DNA from: Anderseniella sp963759095
GTDB lineage: Bacteria > Pseudomonadota > Alphaproteobacteria > Rhizobiales > Aestuariivirgaceae
Length of the DNA stretch: 64,000 nt
Assembly: GCA_963759095.1 (NCBI GenBank)
Contig: CAVWYF010000036.1
Coordinates: forward strand, 310,001-374,000
Direction: 5' to 3'
Shown: in pieces, positions 49,832-59,182 of the stretch
Position numbering within the stretch: position 1 is the stretch's first letter
Layout of the letters: each line of letters starts with the position of its first letter
Made by a program: the position numbers and the translations under genes
Notes under the pieces: generated by a model
Database searches by the model: none
Told to the model about the DNA's origin: nothing
Seen by the model: only the letters and a program-made list of their open reading frames with translations

Positions 49832-50788
49832 CTAAATCCGTTCGATGATTTTTTCGCCGAACAGCCCTTGTGGCCGGAACAGCAGGAAGATCAACGCAAT
49901 CACATATGCAAACCAGCCCTCGACACCGCTGCCTAAAAGCCCGCCCCAGTAAATCTCAAACAGCTTCTCGCCAAATCCGATCACCAGGCCGCCGATAATG
50001 GCGCCGGGAATGGAGGTGAATCCGCCTATGATCAGTACCGGCAGGGCTTTCAGCGCAACAATCTGCAAGGCAAACGACACGTCCGACTTGGCGCCCCACA
50101 TGATGCCGGTTGCCAGCGCCACGATACCGGCGGCAAACCACACGATAACCCAGATCTGGTTGAGCGAAATACCAACCGACAAGGCTGCCTGGTGGTCATC
50201 TGCCACGGCGCGCAAGGCCCGGCCAATGCGGGTCTTGTTGAAAAATATCGCCAGCGCCGTCACCAGGATGATCGCCATGATGACGGCGGCCACATCGAGA
50301 TGTTCAATAATGAGAATTCCGCCGAAAGGTTCAAATGTCGTCGATCCGGTCGGCAGCCCGAGTTCCGCGGCAATCATCGGTTTCGGCTCACCGCCGAACA
50401 CGTATTCGCCAAACCCGATGAGAAAGTAATTCAACCCGATTGTGGCCATGAACAGGATGATTTCCTCCTGGTTCACCAGGTTTCGCAGCACAATGCGCTC
50501 CACCAGCCACGCCAGTACAAACATCGCCCCGATGGTCAGGATCAACGCAATCCAGGCCGGTATGCCTGCCTGGTAAAGGCCAACCAGGGTCAGTGCTGCA
50601 AACACCACCATGATGCCCTGCGCAAAGTTGAACACGCCGGACGCCTTGAAAATCAGCACGAAGCCCAGCGCAATCAGCGAGTACAGCGTTCCCGCCACAA
50701 ACCCCGACCACAAGACCTGCAGGAAGAAATCCGGCGCGGACCCCATCTGCACAAACGGGTCGATCAGAATGTTGTAAAGAATATCCAT
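49832..50788 (-). CDS. livH: Branched-chain amino acid-type ABC transporter permease LivH
   Basis: The second permease subunit (318 residues, about eight membrane segments). Family motifs include LWSGFVAGTLYSLIALGFVL, IFKASGVFNFAQGIMVVFAA (LivH hallmark NFAQG), IGRALRAVADDHQAALSVGI and VLIIGGFTSIPGAIIGGLVI (EAA loop). It starts 22 bp after the livG stop, and livM starts 19 bp after its own stop, so the three are co-transcribed. Confidence 0.9.
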   Translation of the reverse strand: MDILYNILIDPFVQMGSAPDFFLQVLWSGFVAGTLYSLIALGFVLIFKASGVFNFAQGIMVVFAALTLVGLYQAGIPAWIALILTIGAMFVLAWLVERIVLRNLVNQEEIILFMATIGLNYFLIGFGEYVFGGEPKPMIAAELGLPTGSTTFEPFGGILIIEHLDVAAVIMAIILVTALAIFFNKTRIGRALRAVADDHQAALSVGISLNQIWVIVWFAAGIVALATGIMWGAKSDVSFALQIVALKALPVLIIGGFTSIPGAIIGGLVIGFGEKLFEIYWGGLLGSGVEGWFAYVIALIFLLFRPQGLFGEKIIERI

Positions 50789-50810
50789 TATTGCCTGTTC
50801 CCCTGATCTG

Positions 50811-51629
50811 TCAGTGCGCTACGCCGAGATAAGCATCAATCACATCCTGATTGGAGCTGACCTCGCCCGGTGTGCCGTCTGCGATTTTCTCGCCATGATC
50901 CAGCACCACCACCCGTGTCGACAGATCCATCACCACCCCCATATCGTGCTCAATCAGCGCAATCGTCGTGCCGAACTGATCGTTCACATCGAGAATGAAG
51001 CGCGACATGTCTTCTTTTTCTTCAAGGTTCATGCCTGCCATCGGCTCATCAAGCAGCAAAAGTTCCGGCTCCATAGCCAGCGCGCGGGCCAGTTCGACCC
51101 GTTTTTGCAGTCCGTATGGCAGACGGCCAACCGGTGTCCGCCTGATATGCTGGATCTCCAGGAAGTCGATGATTTCCTCAACCCGTTCGCGGTGCTCGAC
51201 CTCTTCCTGCATGGCCGGCCCGAAGCGCAACATCTGCCAGAAGAAATTCTTGTGCATTTTCAGCGTGCGGCCGGACATGATGTTGTCGAGCGTCGACATG
51301 CCGCGAAACAGCGCAACGTTCTGGAACGTGCGGGCAATGCCTTGAGTTGCGGCAACATAAGGCCGCATCTGCGTACGGGTTTTGCCCTTGAAGGTAATCT
51401 CACCGACCTGCGGATGATAAAACCCGTTGATCACGTTCAGCATAGAGGTCTTGCCGGCCCCGTTGGGGCCAATGATCGCGCGAATTTCACCCTTGTTGAT
51501 ATTGAAGCTGACATCCTTGATGGCATGCACACCACCGAACGACAATGACACATTGCGTATATCAAGCATGACTTCAGGCGCATTGGCCCGGTCGTTGCCT
51601 GCCTCTGCCGGTTTCACCGCCACATTCAT
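50811..51629 (-). CDS. livG: Branched-chain amino acid-type ABC transporter ATP-binding protein LivG
   Basis: This is the second ATPase of the importer. The Walker A motif is IIGPNGAGKTSMLNVI, the signature-like region LPYGLQKRVELARALAMEP, Walker B LLLLDEPMAGMNLEEKEDM and the switch TIALIEHDMGVVMDLSTRVV, with the C-terminal DHGEKIADGTPGEV of the BCAA subfamily. Its start overlaps the acyl-CoA ligase stop by 4 bases (ATGA), which ties transport and ligation together translationally. Confidence 0.92.
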   Translation of the reverse strand: MNVAVKPAEAGNDRANAPEVMLDIRNVSLSFGGVHAIKDVSFNINKGEIRAIIGPNGAGKTSMLNVINGFYHPQVGEITFKGKTRTQMRPYVAATQGIARTFQNVALFRGMSTLDNIMSGRTLKMHKNFFWQMLRFGPAMQEEVEHRERVEEIIDFLEIQHIRRTPVGRLPYGLQKRVELARALAMEPELLLLDEPMAGMNLEEKEDMSRFILDVNDQFGTTIALIEHDMGVVMDLSTRVVVLDHGEKIADGTPGEVSSNQDVIDAYLGVAH

Positions 51630-53602
51630 TCTGCAGCCTCCTTGAAGCTTGCCCGGTCAATGGCATGCAGTTTCATGTCCCTGATTTCGACATCGCCTTC
51701 AATGTCGCCACGTCTGCCGTCTTCAAAGGTAACCTCGGTCTTGATCTTCTGGCGTTTCTTGGACGGGTCATACAACGCATCGATCAGCACCGCATAGCGC
51801 TCATTGACCAGCGAGCGGCGCACCTTTGCAGTGCGGGTAATCTCGCCGTCATCGGGATCCAGTTCCTTGTGCAGGATCAAAAAGCGCGAAATCTGTGCAC
51901 CGGCAACACGCTCTTCCCGCGACAATTCCCGGTTCACTGCATCGACGTGCTCTTCAATCATCTTGTAAACATCAGGATGACCGGCCAGTTCCTGGTAGCT
52001 GGCATAGACGACGTTATTGCGTTCCGCCCACGACCCCACCGACGTCAGGTCAATATTGATAAACGCTGTCACTGCGTCCCGGCCGTCGCCGAAAGCCACT
52101 GCTTCCTTGATGTTCGGGAAGAATTTCAGCTTGTTCTCAATGTATTTCGGCGGGAACAGCGTGCCGTCATTCAGGCGGCCCACATCTTTGGCCCGGTCGA
52201 TAATCTTCAGATGACCGTTTTCATCGATGAACCCGGCATCACCGGAATGCACCCAGCCATCCGCGGTCTTGGTATCCTTGGTCGCTTCCTTGTTCTTGTA
52301 GTACTCGGTGAAGATGCCCGGCGAGCGGTACATTACCTCGCCGCTGTCAGCGACCTTGATTTCCACGCCGCCCATGGGTGTACCGACCGTGTCGGCATAA
52401 ATCTCGCCGTCAGGCTGGCCGGTGATGTAAACCGCTGCTTCGGTCTGTCCATAGAGCTGCTTCAGGTTGATACCGAGCGCCCGGTAATACTTGAAAATCT
52501 CAGGCCCGATCGCCTCGCCCGCAGTATATCCGATACGCACCTTGCTGAGGCCGTAGCGGTTTTTCAGCGGGCCATACACCATGAAATTGCCCAGCCAGTA
52601 TTTCAGCCTGGCCATCAGTGGCACGGACTTGCCGTTGAGGATGTCTTCGCCATACTCGCGCGCCACACCCAGAAAATACTCGAACATTTTCTTCTTGATC
52701 GCACTGGCGTCTTCCATGGCGACAGTGGTCTGGGTAATCAGGTTTTCATAAATCCGCGGCGGCGCAAATGCGTAGGTCGTGCCGACCTCGCGCCGGTCGA
52801 CAATAATCGTTTCCGGGCTCTCCGGGCAATTGACGCAATATCCTGAAACATAGGATTGGGCGTAGGAGAACACATGGTCACCGACCCAGGCCATTGGCAG
52901 ATAGGCAATGACCTCTTCCTTCTCGGTAAGATTGTCGAATTCCTCTGCCGTGTCTGCGGCCCAGACACACGCACCCTGCGTCAGCACCACTCCCTTGGGG
53001 CGGCCGGTCGTGCCCGACGTGTACAGGATGATCGCGGTGTCGTCGGCCTTGCCCCTGGCAATCTCGCTGCGCCATACATCTTCACCTACACCGCTGTCGC
53101 GGCCAAGCTGCTGCACCGCCTCATACGAGCGCACGCCGTCAACATCATAATTCTGCAGACCTCGTTCTTCGTCGAATACGATTTCCTTCAGGTCTTTGTA
53201 GGTTTCACGGATTTCTAGAAGCTTGTCGACCTGCTCCTGGTTTTCCACCACGGCAAACTTGACGCCGGCATGGTCCAGCACATAGCCCATCTCTTCAGCT
53301 ACCAAGTCCTGGTACACCGGCACCGGAATAGCGCCGAGCGACTGGGCCGAACAAATCGCCCAGTACAGTCGAGGCCGGTTGTCGCCGACAATCGCCACCC
53401 GGTCACCGCGCTTGAGGCCCATCGCCCGCAAGCCCATGGCCAGGTCGCGGATCTCCGCCAGCGTTTCAGCCCAGCTCCAGGTCTGCCAGATGCCAAGATC
53501 CTTTTCACGCATCGCGGGACGTGCGCCCCTGATCTTGGCATTTCGCAGCAGCAGTTTTGGAATTGTGTCGTGCACCGACGCGTCACGCGCTTCAGCAGTC
53601 AT
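51626..53602 (-). CDS. AMP-forming long-chain acyl-CoA ligase family protein
   Basis: This large ANL-family ligase (658 residues) activates a carboxylic acid with ATP and CoA. The P-loop is AIILYTSGTTGRPKGVVLTQ (about residue 194), the A5 motif is LKQLYGQTEAAVYITGQPDG and the hinge is HSGDAGFIDENGHLKIIDRA followed by KDVGRLNDGTLFPPKYIENK. The insertion around residues 220-330 (YLPMAWVGDHVFSYAQSYVS) is of the FadD15/long-chain type. Proteins of this length are regularly found at the head of Liv-type operons; the substrate is not known and need not be a fatty acid. It heads the operon and is followed by livG with a 4-base overlap. Confidence 0.88.
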   Translation of the reverse strand: MTAEARDASVHDTIPKLLLRNAKIRGARPAMREKDLGIWQTWSWAETLAEIRDLAMGLRAMGLKRGDRVAIVGDNRPRLYWAICSAQSLGAIPVPVYQDLVAEEMGYVLDHAGVKFAVVENQEQVDKLLEIRETYKDLKEIVFDEERGLQNYDVDGVRSYEAVQQLGRDSGVGEDVWRSEIARGKADDTAIILYTSGTTGRPKGVVLTQGACVWAADTAEEFDNLTEKEEVIAYLPMAWVGDHVFSYAQSYVSGYCVNCPESPETIIVDRREVGTTYAFAPPRIYENLITQTTVAMEDASAIKKKMFEYFLGVAREYGEDILNGKSVPLMARLKYWLGNFMVYGPLKNRYGLSKVRIGYTAGEAIGPEIFKYYRALGINLKQLYGQTEAAVYITGQPDGEIYADTVGTPMGGVEIKVADSGEVMYRSPGIFTEYYKNKEATKDTKTADGWVHSGDAGFIDENGHLKIIDRAKDVGRLNDGTLFPPKYIENKLKFFPNIKEAVAFGDGRDAVTAFINIDLTSVGSWAERNNVVYASYQELAGHPDVYKMIEEHVDAVNRELSREERVAGAQISRFLILHKELDPDDGEITRTAKVRRSLVNERYAVLIDALYDPSKKRQKIKTEVTFEDGRRGDIEGDVEIRDMKLHAIDRASFKEAAE

Positions 53603-53773
53603 ATGTCATTTCCACCCTGACAGGCAGCCCTCAGCAAGCTGCATGTTCGCTTCCAGTTACCGGTCTTTATGCCGACGATTGGGAGGGAGTGTGCCGAAAA
53701 AAAATGCTGCGCACCAGTACTGAGTTGACAGACAGACCATATTCTTGTGTTCTATGCTCTCGGATTGGGCCTA
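53603..53773. other. Upstream region of the ligase-liv operon
   Basis: This region should hold the promoter of the ligase-livGHM operon on the minus strand. I could not define the boxes. The full-length palindromic repeat follows immediately to the right. Confidence 0.35.
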
Positions 53774-53876
53774 GAGCAACATGGGTTCAGATGAACCCAT
53801 AAAGTTGCTCGGTCATTTCGAAAGCGATCAGGTTTATGATTTTTGGTTAATTCAACCAAAAATCATCCTGATCTAA
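53774..53876. repeat. Palindromic intergenic repeat, full-length copy (two hairpins)
   Basis: The first hairpin has GAGCAAC/GTTGCTC flanking ATGGGTTCA-GA-TGAACCCAT (53774-53810). The second, at 53826-53873, has GATCAGG/CCTGATC outside and ATGATTTTTGGTT/AACCAAAAATCAT inside around AATTC. The first hairpin and last bases match the short copy at 37834-37871. It lies 12 bp after the crp stop and may terminate that transcript. Confidence 0.75.
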
Positions 53877-53888
53877 ATGATACTTCAG

Positions 53889-54560
53889 TCACCCGCCATA
53901 GTCTTTCAACCCTTCAACATCCAGCACTTTCAGGCCGGTCGGCATCAGCTTGATAAGGCCGTCATCGGCAAGCGTATGCAGTGATTTGTTGGTAATCTGG
54001 CGCGAAATACCGGCAAACAGGCCGAGATCTTCCTGCGGCATTTCAATCACAGGCGGCGTACGTGGAAACAGGACCGGATTGTACATTGCCGCTATGGTGT
54101 GCGCCAACCGCACCACCGCACTGCTGGTCCGGTCGCGGCTGACAATGGCAATAAACTGCCCCAACCTCTCATTCAGCAGTTGCACGAGGAACTGGTTGAA
54201 ACCGACCGAGTTGGTAAACAGCCAGCGAAACGTGTCGCCACGCATGATTGCCACGTCAGCATTGGTCACCGCGGCAACATCATAGCGTCGCGCCTCGTCC
54301 TTGATGATCGAGCCTTCACCGAACCAGCCACCGCCTAAAATGGCAGACACGCCGGCCACCTGACCGGTATCCGACACATGGCCTATGCGCAGGACACCGC
54401 CGATGACGCCGTGCCAGGCATCAACCCGGTCAGAAAAATGCGCCACATGCTGGCCCCGCTCAAAGCTTTTCATCCTGACACCGGACGCAGCATGCGCCAG
54501 TTCCTCCCGGGTCAGTTCGCCGGCCCAGACCGCAATGTCAGCCAGTTCATCAGGAGTCAT
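53889..54560 (-). CDS. Crp/Fnr-family transcriptional regulator
   Basis: The 223-residue regulator has a cyclic-nucleotide-binding-like N-terminal barrel (FERGQHVAHFSDRVDAWHGV, GGGWFGEGSIIKDEARRYDV) and a C-terminal winged HTH (EMPQEDLGLFAGISRQITNK). It lacks the N-terminal cysteine cluster of Fnr and the strict RxS cAMP-binding pocket, so the effector is unknown. It starts 27 bp after the indolepyruvate oxidoreductase stop on the same strand, so the two are probably co-transcribed, and it is the best candidate for control of the whole 45-58 kb cluster. Confidence 0.88.
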   Translation of the reverse strand: MTPDELADIAVWAGELTREELAHAASGVRMKSFERGQHVAHFSDRVDAWHGVIGGVLRIGHVSDTGQVAGVSAILGGGWFGEGSIIKDEARRYDVAAVTNADVAIMRGDTFRWLFTNSVGFNQFLVQLLNERLGQFIAIVSRDRTSSAVVRLAHTIAAMYNPVLFPRTPPVIEMPQEDLGLFAGISRQITNKSLHTLADDGLIKLMPTGLKVLDVEGLKDYGG

Positions 54561-54587
54561 GATAGTGCCGTCGCTATGGGATATGCC

Positions 54588-57500
54588 TTACTCTGCGGCC
54601 AGGAATACCGGTGCCCGTGACTTGCCGGCCTTGTAGGCATCAAGCAGCGTCGCTTCATTTGTCTTTGCTTCGGCAACATGGCGTTCTTTCACATGTCCAA
54701 ACCCGCGAATGCCTTCCGGCACCGAGGCGATCTCGACAGCAAGATCCAGGTTGGCAGGCTTGAGACCCGACAGTACCACAGACAGCGTGTCACGGTAATC
54801 CGTGATCAACTGACGCTCCATCCGGCGTTCTTCGGTTCGGCCAAACGGATCAAATGTCGTGCCGCGCAAACCTTTCAGTTTCGCCAGGACAGAAAACGCC
54901 TGCATCATCCAGGGACCATATTCCTGTTTCTGCAGGTGCCCGGTTTCCGGATCGCGCTTTGCCAGCACAGGCGGTGCCAGATGGTGGCGGACCTCATAAT
55001 CACCCTTGAATTTGGCCGCGACAGATTTTGCAAACGACCCGTCGGAATAAAGCCGGGCAACTTCATACTCATCCTTGTAGGCCATCAGCTTGAACAGATA
55101 ACGCGCGACCGCTGCGGTCAGTTTTTCAGATCCCTTGACAGCTTTCGCTTCGCGTGACATCACATCGCCAACAAAACTCCTGTAGGTCTCCGCATAAGCG
55201 GCGCTCTGATAGCCGATCAAAAACTCCACGCGCCGGTTGATCTCATCATCCAGTGTCCCGGGCCGTTCTTCGACCTGCTTGGTTCCGGCAGACAGCACTG
55301 CCTCAACCGCCGCCAGATCGTGGGCCGCGCGCCTGCCCCACAAAAACGCCTGTTGGTTCATCTTGACGGCAACGCCATTGAGTTCAATGGCACGATTGAT
55401 GGCATCTTCCGACACCGGCACCAGGCCCTGCTGCCAGGCATACCCAAGCGTGAACAGGTTCGACGCAATTGAATCACCCAACAGGGCCGTGGCAATGCGG
55501 GTTGCGTCAATGAACTCGGTCGCACCCTGTTTCGTGCGCGCTTCGATCTGCACCTGCATCTGTGAGCCAGGCAGATTGAAGTCTGCATCACGGGTAAACT
55601 GGGCCGGCATCACTTCGTATGAATTGACGATGGCGTGCGTGCGTGAACGCGAGGCGCCGGACAAAATCCGCTCTGATGCGGACGTGACTATATCGCACCC
55701 CAAAAGCACATCCGCCCCGCCTGCAGCAATTCGGATAGACGCGATCTCGTCCTGCGTTTGTGCCAGCTTCAGGTGGGTCACCACCGCACCGTTCTTCTGC
55801 GATAGACCCGCCATGTCGATCATCGCAACACCCTTGCCGTCAAGGTTTGCTGCCATGCCGATTAGATGGCCAATGGTGACAACCCCGGTACCGCCGATCC
55901 CGGTAATCATGATCGCCCATGGCTGATCCAGCGCTACCTGCTTGGGATCCGGCAAAACCGGAAACGGTGTTCCTTCTGTATTGACCGGGTTTGATACACC
56001 CTTGATCAACTCGCCGCCTTCAATGGTGACAAAGCTCGGGCAGAACCCTTTCAGACACGAAAAGTCCTTGTTGCATGCAGACTGATCAATCTGGCGCTTG
56101 CGGCCAAACTCGGTTTCCTTCGGCGCGATTGCCACACAGTTCGACTGCACACCGCAATCGCCGCAGCCTTCACACACCAGTTCATTAATAAACACGCGCC
56201 GGTTCGGATCGGGGAATGTGCCGCGCTTGCGCCGCCTGCGTTTTTCCGCAGCGCAGGTCTGGTCGTAAATGATGCAGGAGATGGCAGGCACCTCCATCAT
56301 CTCTTTCTGAACTGTCTGCAGTTCAGACCGGTGATGCACGCTGACACGGTCCGGAAAGCCTACATTTGACGGATATTTCCATGGCTCATCGGTTACAATG
56401 GCAATGCGGTCAACGCCTTCTGCCCTCACCTGATGGGCGATCTGCGGCACGGTCAATCCGCCTTCATGGGTTTGCCCGCCGGTCATGGCGACCGCATCAT
56501 TGAACAGGATCTTGTAAGTCATGTTCACGCCGGAAGCGACAGCGGCCCGAATGGCCATCAGGCCGGAATGATTGTAGGTGCCGTCGCCCAGGTTCTGGAA
56601 CACATGCTTGCGGGTCGAAAACGGCGCCTCACCAATCCAGTTGGCGCCTTCACCGCCCATATGGGTGGCACCTTCGGTATTGCGTTCAGGGATGTACTGC
56701 ACCATCCAGTGACACCCGATACCCGCATAACCGCGGCCGCCTTCCGGCAGCACTGTCGATGAATTGTGCGGACAGCCGGAACAGAAATACGGAATGCGCT
56801 CGGCAAGGTTCGGCGAGTTGCTGACGCTGGCCATGGAGGCCTTGATGATACCAAGGCGTTCTTCCACCGGCTTCGACTTGCGCTTCTTCAGCAACCGGTC
56901 AGCAACCGCGATGGCGATCTGGTTGGGCTCCAGCGTACCCCAGGCCGGAAACAGCGTGTTTCCCTTTTCATCCTTTTTGCCGATAACTATCGGCGCTTTC
57001 GCATCATTGCACAGCTGTTCACGGATCTGGCTCTCCAGCAACGAGCGCTTTTCTTCAACCACGATGACGAGCTCAAGTCCCTCGGAAAAATCGTCCACGA
57101 TCTGCGGGTCCAGCGGCCAGACCATGGCCACCTTCAACAGCCGCAAACCAAGTTTCGACGACGCCACCTCGTCAATACCCAGATCATCAAGCGCCTGACG
57201 CACATCCAGGTAACTCTTGCCCGTAGACACAATGCCGATCTTCGGTGTCTTGCCGCCGGACAGAATGATCTTGTCGAGCTTGTTGGCCCTCGCAAACGCA
57301 ACAGCGGCATAACGCTTGTGATTGTGCAGCCGGTATTCCTGTTCAAAACGATCATCGGACGCGCGGATGTTCAGCCCGTCTTCCGGCATGTCGAAATCCT
57401 TGGGCAAATTGATTTCGATGCGATCCACGGAGCCATCTGCAATGCCGGCCGACTCGATATTGTCGTGCACACACTTGAGACCGACCCAGCATCCCGAATA

Positions 57501-58073
57501 GCGTGACAGGGCGAAACCATAGACACCGTAGTCAAGAATTTCCTGCAGACCTGCCGGGTGCAGGATGGGGATCATCGCATCCATCATAGCAAATTCGGAC
57601 TGGTGGGGGATGGTGGAGCTTTCAGCGCCGTGGTCGTCACCCATAAGGGCCAGCACGCCGCCATGTTTGGAGGAGCCCGCGGAATTGGCATGGCGCAGCA
57701 CATCGCCTGTGCGGTCAACGCCGGGTCCCTTGCCATACCAGATCGAAAACACCCCGTCATAGGCACCCTCGCCGCGCATTTCCGCCTGCTGGGCTCCCCA
57801 GATAGCGGTTGCTGCCAGATCTTCATTGATACCCGGCTCAAAGCGAACATTGGCAGGCTGTGTATACTTCACCGACCGCATGAACTGCTGATCGAGCCCG
57901 CCGACCGGCGAGCCGCGATAGCCCGTCACATAGCCAGCGGTATTCAGGCCTTCACGCTCATCGCGCGCGCGCTGCATCAGCGTCAGCCGCACAATTGCCT
58001 GGGTCCCGGTCATAAAGACATGCGATTTCGAAAGGTCGAATTTATCGTCGAGTTTTACCGGCTTCAATGCCAT
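54588..58073 (-). CDS. Indolepyruvate ferredoxin oxidoreductase, fused form
   Basis: This 1161-residue enzyme oxidatively decarboxylates aryl-pyruvates (indolepyruvate, phenylpyruvate) to arylacetyl-CoA with TPP, passing electrons to ferredoxin. It joins the alpha part (GYVTGYRGSPVGGLDQQFMR, pyrimidine-binding), the TPP-binding part (PYFCSGCPHNSSTVLPEGGR, GIGCHWMVQYIPERNTEGAT, MGGEGANWIGEAPF) and a gamma-type domain (MITGIGGTGVVTIGHLIGMA). The cysteine segment VCEGCGDCGVQSNCVA plus CNKDFSCLKGFCPSF (about residues 627-665) suggests an iron-sulfur site. Single-chain enzymes of this size are typical of proteobacteria. It is first in the unit with the Crp regulator. Confidence 0.93.
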   Translation of the reverse strand: MALKPVKLDDKFDLSKSHVFMTGTQAIVRLTLMQRARDEREGLNTAGYVTGYRGSPVGGLDQQFMRSVKYTQPANVRFEPGINEDLAATAIWGAQQAEMRGEGAYDGVFSIWYGKGPGVDRTGDVLRHANSAGSSKHGGVLALMGDDHGAESSTIPHQSEFAMMDAMIPILHPAGLQEILDYGVYGFALSRYSGCWVGLKCVHDNIESAGIADGSVDRIEINLPKDFDMPEDGLNIRASDDRFEQEYRLHNHKRYAAVAFARANKLDKIILSGGKTPKIGIVSTGKSYLDVRQALDDLGIDEVASSKLGLRLLKVAMVWPLDPQIVDDFSEGLELVIVVEEKRSLLESQIREQLCNDAKAPIVIGKKDEKGNTLFPAWGTLEPNQIAIAVADRLLKKRKSKPVEERLGIIKASMASVSNSPNLAERIPYFCSGCPHNSSTVLPEGGRGYAGIGCHWMVQYIPERNTEGATHMGGEGANWIGEAPFSTRKHVFQNLGDGTYNHSGLMAIRAAVASGVNMTYKILFNDAVAMTGGQTHEGGLTVPQIAHQVRAEGVDRIAIVTDEPWKYPSNVGFPDRVSVHHRSELQTVQKEMMEVPAISCIIYDQTCAAEKRRRRKRGTFPDPNRRVFINELVCEGCGDCGVQSNCVAIAPKETEFGRKRQIDQSACNKDFSCLKGFCPSFVTIEGGELIKGVSNPVNTEGTPFPVLPDPKQVALDQPWAIMITGIGGTGVVTIGHLIGMAANLDGKGVAMIDMAGLSQKNGAVVTHLKLAQTQDEIASIRIAAGGADVLLGCDIVTSASERILSGASRSRTHAIVNSYEVMPAQFTRDADFNLPGSQMQVQIEARTKQGATEFIDATRIATALLGDSIASNLFTLGYAWQQGLVPVSEDAINRAIELNGVAVKMNQQAFLWGRRAAHDLAAVEAVLSAGTKQVEERPGTLDDEINRRVEFLIGYQSAAYAETYRSFVGDVMSREAKAVKGSEKLTAAVARYLFKLMAYKDEYEVARLYSDGSFAKSVAAKFKGDYEVRHHLAPPVLAKRDPETGHLQKQEYGPWMMQAFSVLAKLKGLRGTTFDPFGRTEERRMERQLITDYRDTLSVVLSGLKPANLDLAVEIASVPEGIRGFGHVKERHVAEAKTNEATLLDAYKAGKSRAPVFLAAE

Positions 58074-58100
58074 TACTCATACTCCGTATAATTCGAAAAA

Positions 58101-58117
58101 GGTCAGTAATGCTGACA
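58101..58117. promoter_or_regulatory. Operator-like site in front of the indolepyruvate oxidoreductase gene
   Basis: GGTCAG-TAATG-CTGAC (58101-58116) lies about 28 bp upstream of the start codon. It has the same half-sites and 5-base spacing as the larger palindrome upstream of gltB. The symmetric core is TCAG-N5-CTGA. The regulator is unknown. Confidence 0.4.
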
Positions 58118-58360
58118 TATTTTTCGGCCGTACGTCAAATCAACTTTCATTACAAGTCCGACAGGGTATCTGTAGATACCTGTAAACCTGCTGCAGTGTG
58201 TGCCAATGGCCGGTCTTCGGCAAGCACCGGACCCGCCTGATGAAATCGCTTGCCGCAGTGCAGTCTATGATCTAGTTTTTGTGGTACGGGGTTTTATTGG
58301 CCACCCCGTCAGGCAAGTCGCCCAAGCGCCGTTCACTCTGTTATGGAGGGAACCCGCATT

Positions 58361-59170
58361 ATGGGCGACTTTTTTATTTCTACTGAAGATCTTTCACACC
58401 GGCTGGCAACAGCCGAACCGCTTCGCATTTTTGACGTGCGCCGGCCACCTGCCATCGAACCGGGTTCGAGGTTTCTGCCGGGCAGCCGCTGGCGCAATCA
58501 TGTTGAGGCGCTCGACTGGGCCAAAGGTTTGTCTCGCGACAGCCTGATCGTGCTGAACTGCATGCACGGTCACAATGTATCGCAGGTCGCCACAGCCTTG
58601 CTCCGGGAAAAAGGCTATAATGCCCGCGCACTGGCAGGTGGCGTAGACGGCTGGGTTGAGGCCGGCCTGCCGACCGTCGGGCAAAGCCGGCTGTGCCCGG
58701 TGGATGCCAGGCCGGGCACCTGGGTTACGCGCATCAACCCCAAGATTGACCGCGTTGCGTGTCCATGGCTGATATCCCGCTTCATCGACCCGGACGCGGT
58801 GTTTCATTTCGCAGAAGCTGAATGGGTTATTGATATCGCAGACGAGCTTTCCGGCATCGCCTTCGACACATCCGGTGCTGTCATTGAGCATGATGGCGAC
58901 CTTTGCAGTTTTGACACACTACTGCGCGAATTTGACCTGAACGATCCGGTTCTCGCTCAACTGGCAACCATCGTGCGCGGTGCCGATACGGACAGAAACA
59001 ATCTGGCTCCCGAGGCAGCCGGGCTGTTGTCTATCATGCTGGGCAATTCCATTGTGGGCAAAACCGATCACGATGTTATGCGGCTTGGGCTTCCGGTTTA
59101 CGACGCACTCTATGCACGTCTGAAACTGTCGCGTAATGAAACCCACGGCTGGCAGCCAATGACAGCTTGA
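58361..59170 (+). CDS. chrB: Rhodanese-ChrB fusion, chromate resistance protein
   Basis: The 269-residue protein joins an N-terminal rhodanese-like domain (FDVRRPPAIEPGSRFLPGSR, active-loop Cys in LIVLNCMHGHNVSQVATALL, NARALAGGVDGWVEAGLP) to the C-terminal ChrB/chromate-resistance domain (VTRINPKIDRVACPWLISRF, IDPDAVFHFAEAE, FDTSGAVIEHDGDLCSFDTL). ATG 58361 is preferred because GGAGGG lies 10 bases upstream; ATG 58343 sits inside that site. ChrB proteins sense chromate and control chrA, or reduce it. It is 12 bp upstream of chrA, which makes a two-gene operon. Confidence 0.85.
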   Translation: MGDFFISTEDLSHRLATAEPLRIFDVRRPPAIEPGSRFLPGSRWRNHVEALDWAKGLSRDSLIVLNCMHGHNVSQVATALLREKGYNARALAGGVDGWVEAGLPTVGQSRLCPVDARPGTWVTRINPKIDRVACPWLISRFIDPDAVFHFAEAEWVIDIADELSGIAFDTSGAVIEHDGDLCSFDTLLREFDLNDPVLAQLATIVRGADTDRNNLAPEAAGLLSIMLGNSIVGKTDHDVMRLGLPVYDALYARLKLSRNETHGWQPMTA

Positions 59171-59182
59171 GAGGCAGCAGCA

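Noticed and set aside
51665..52846. 393-codon frame opposite the acyl-CoA ligase
   Set aside because: It overlaps a clear ligase in full, has a biased composition and no recognisable domain.
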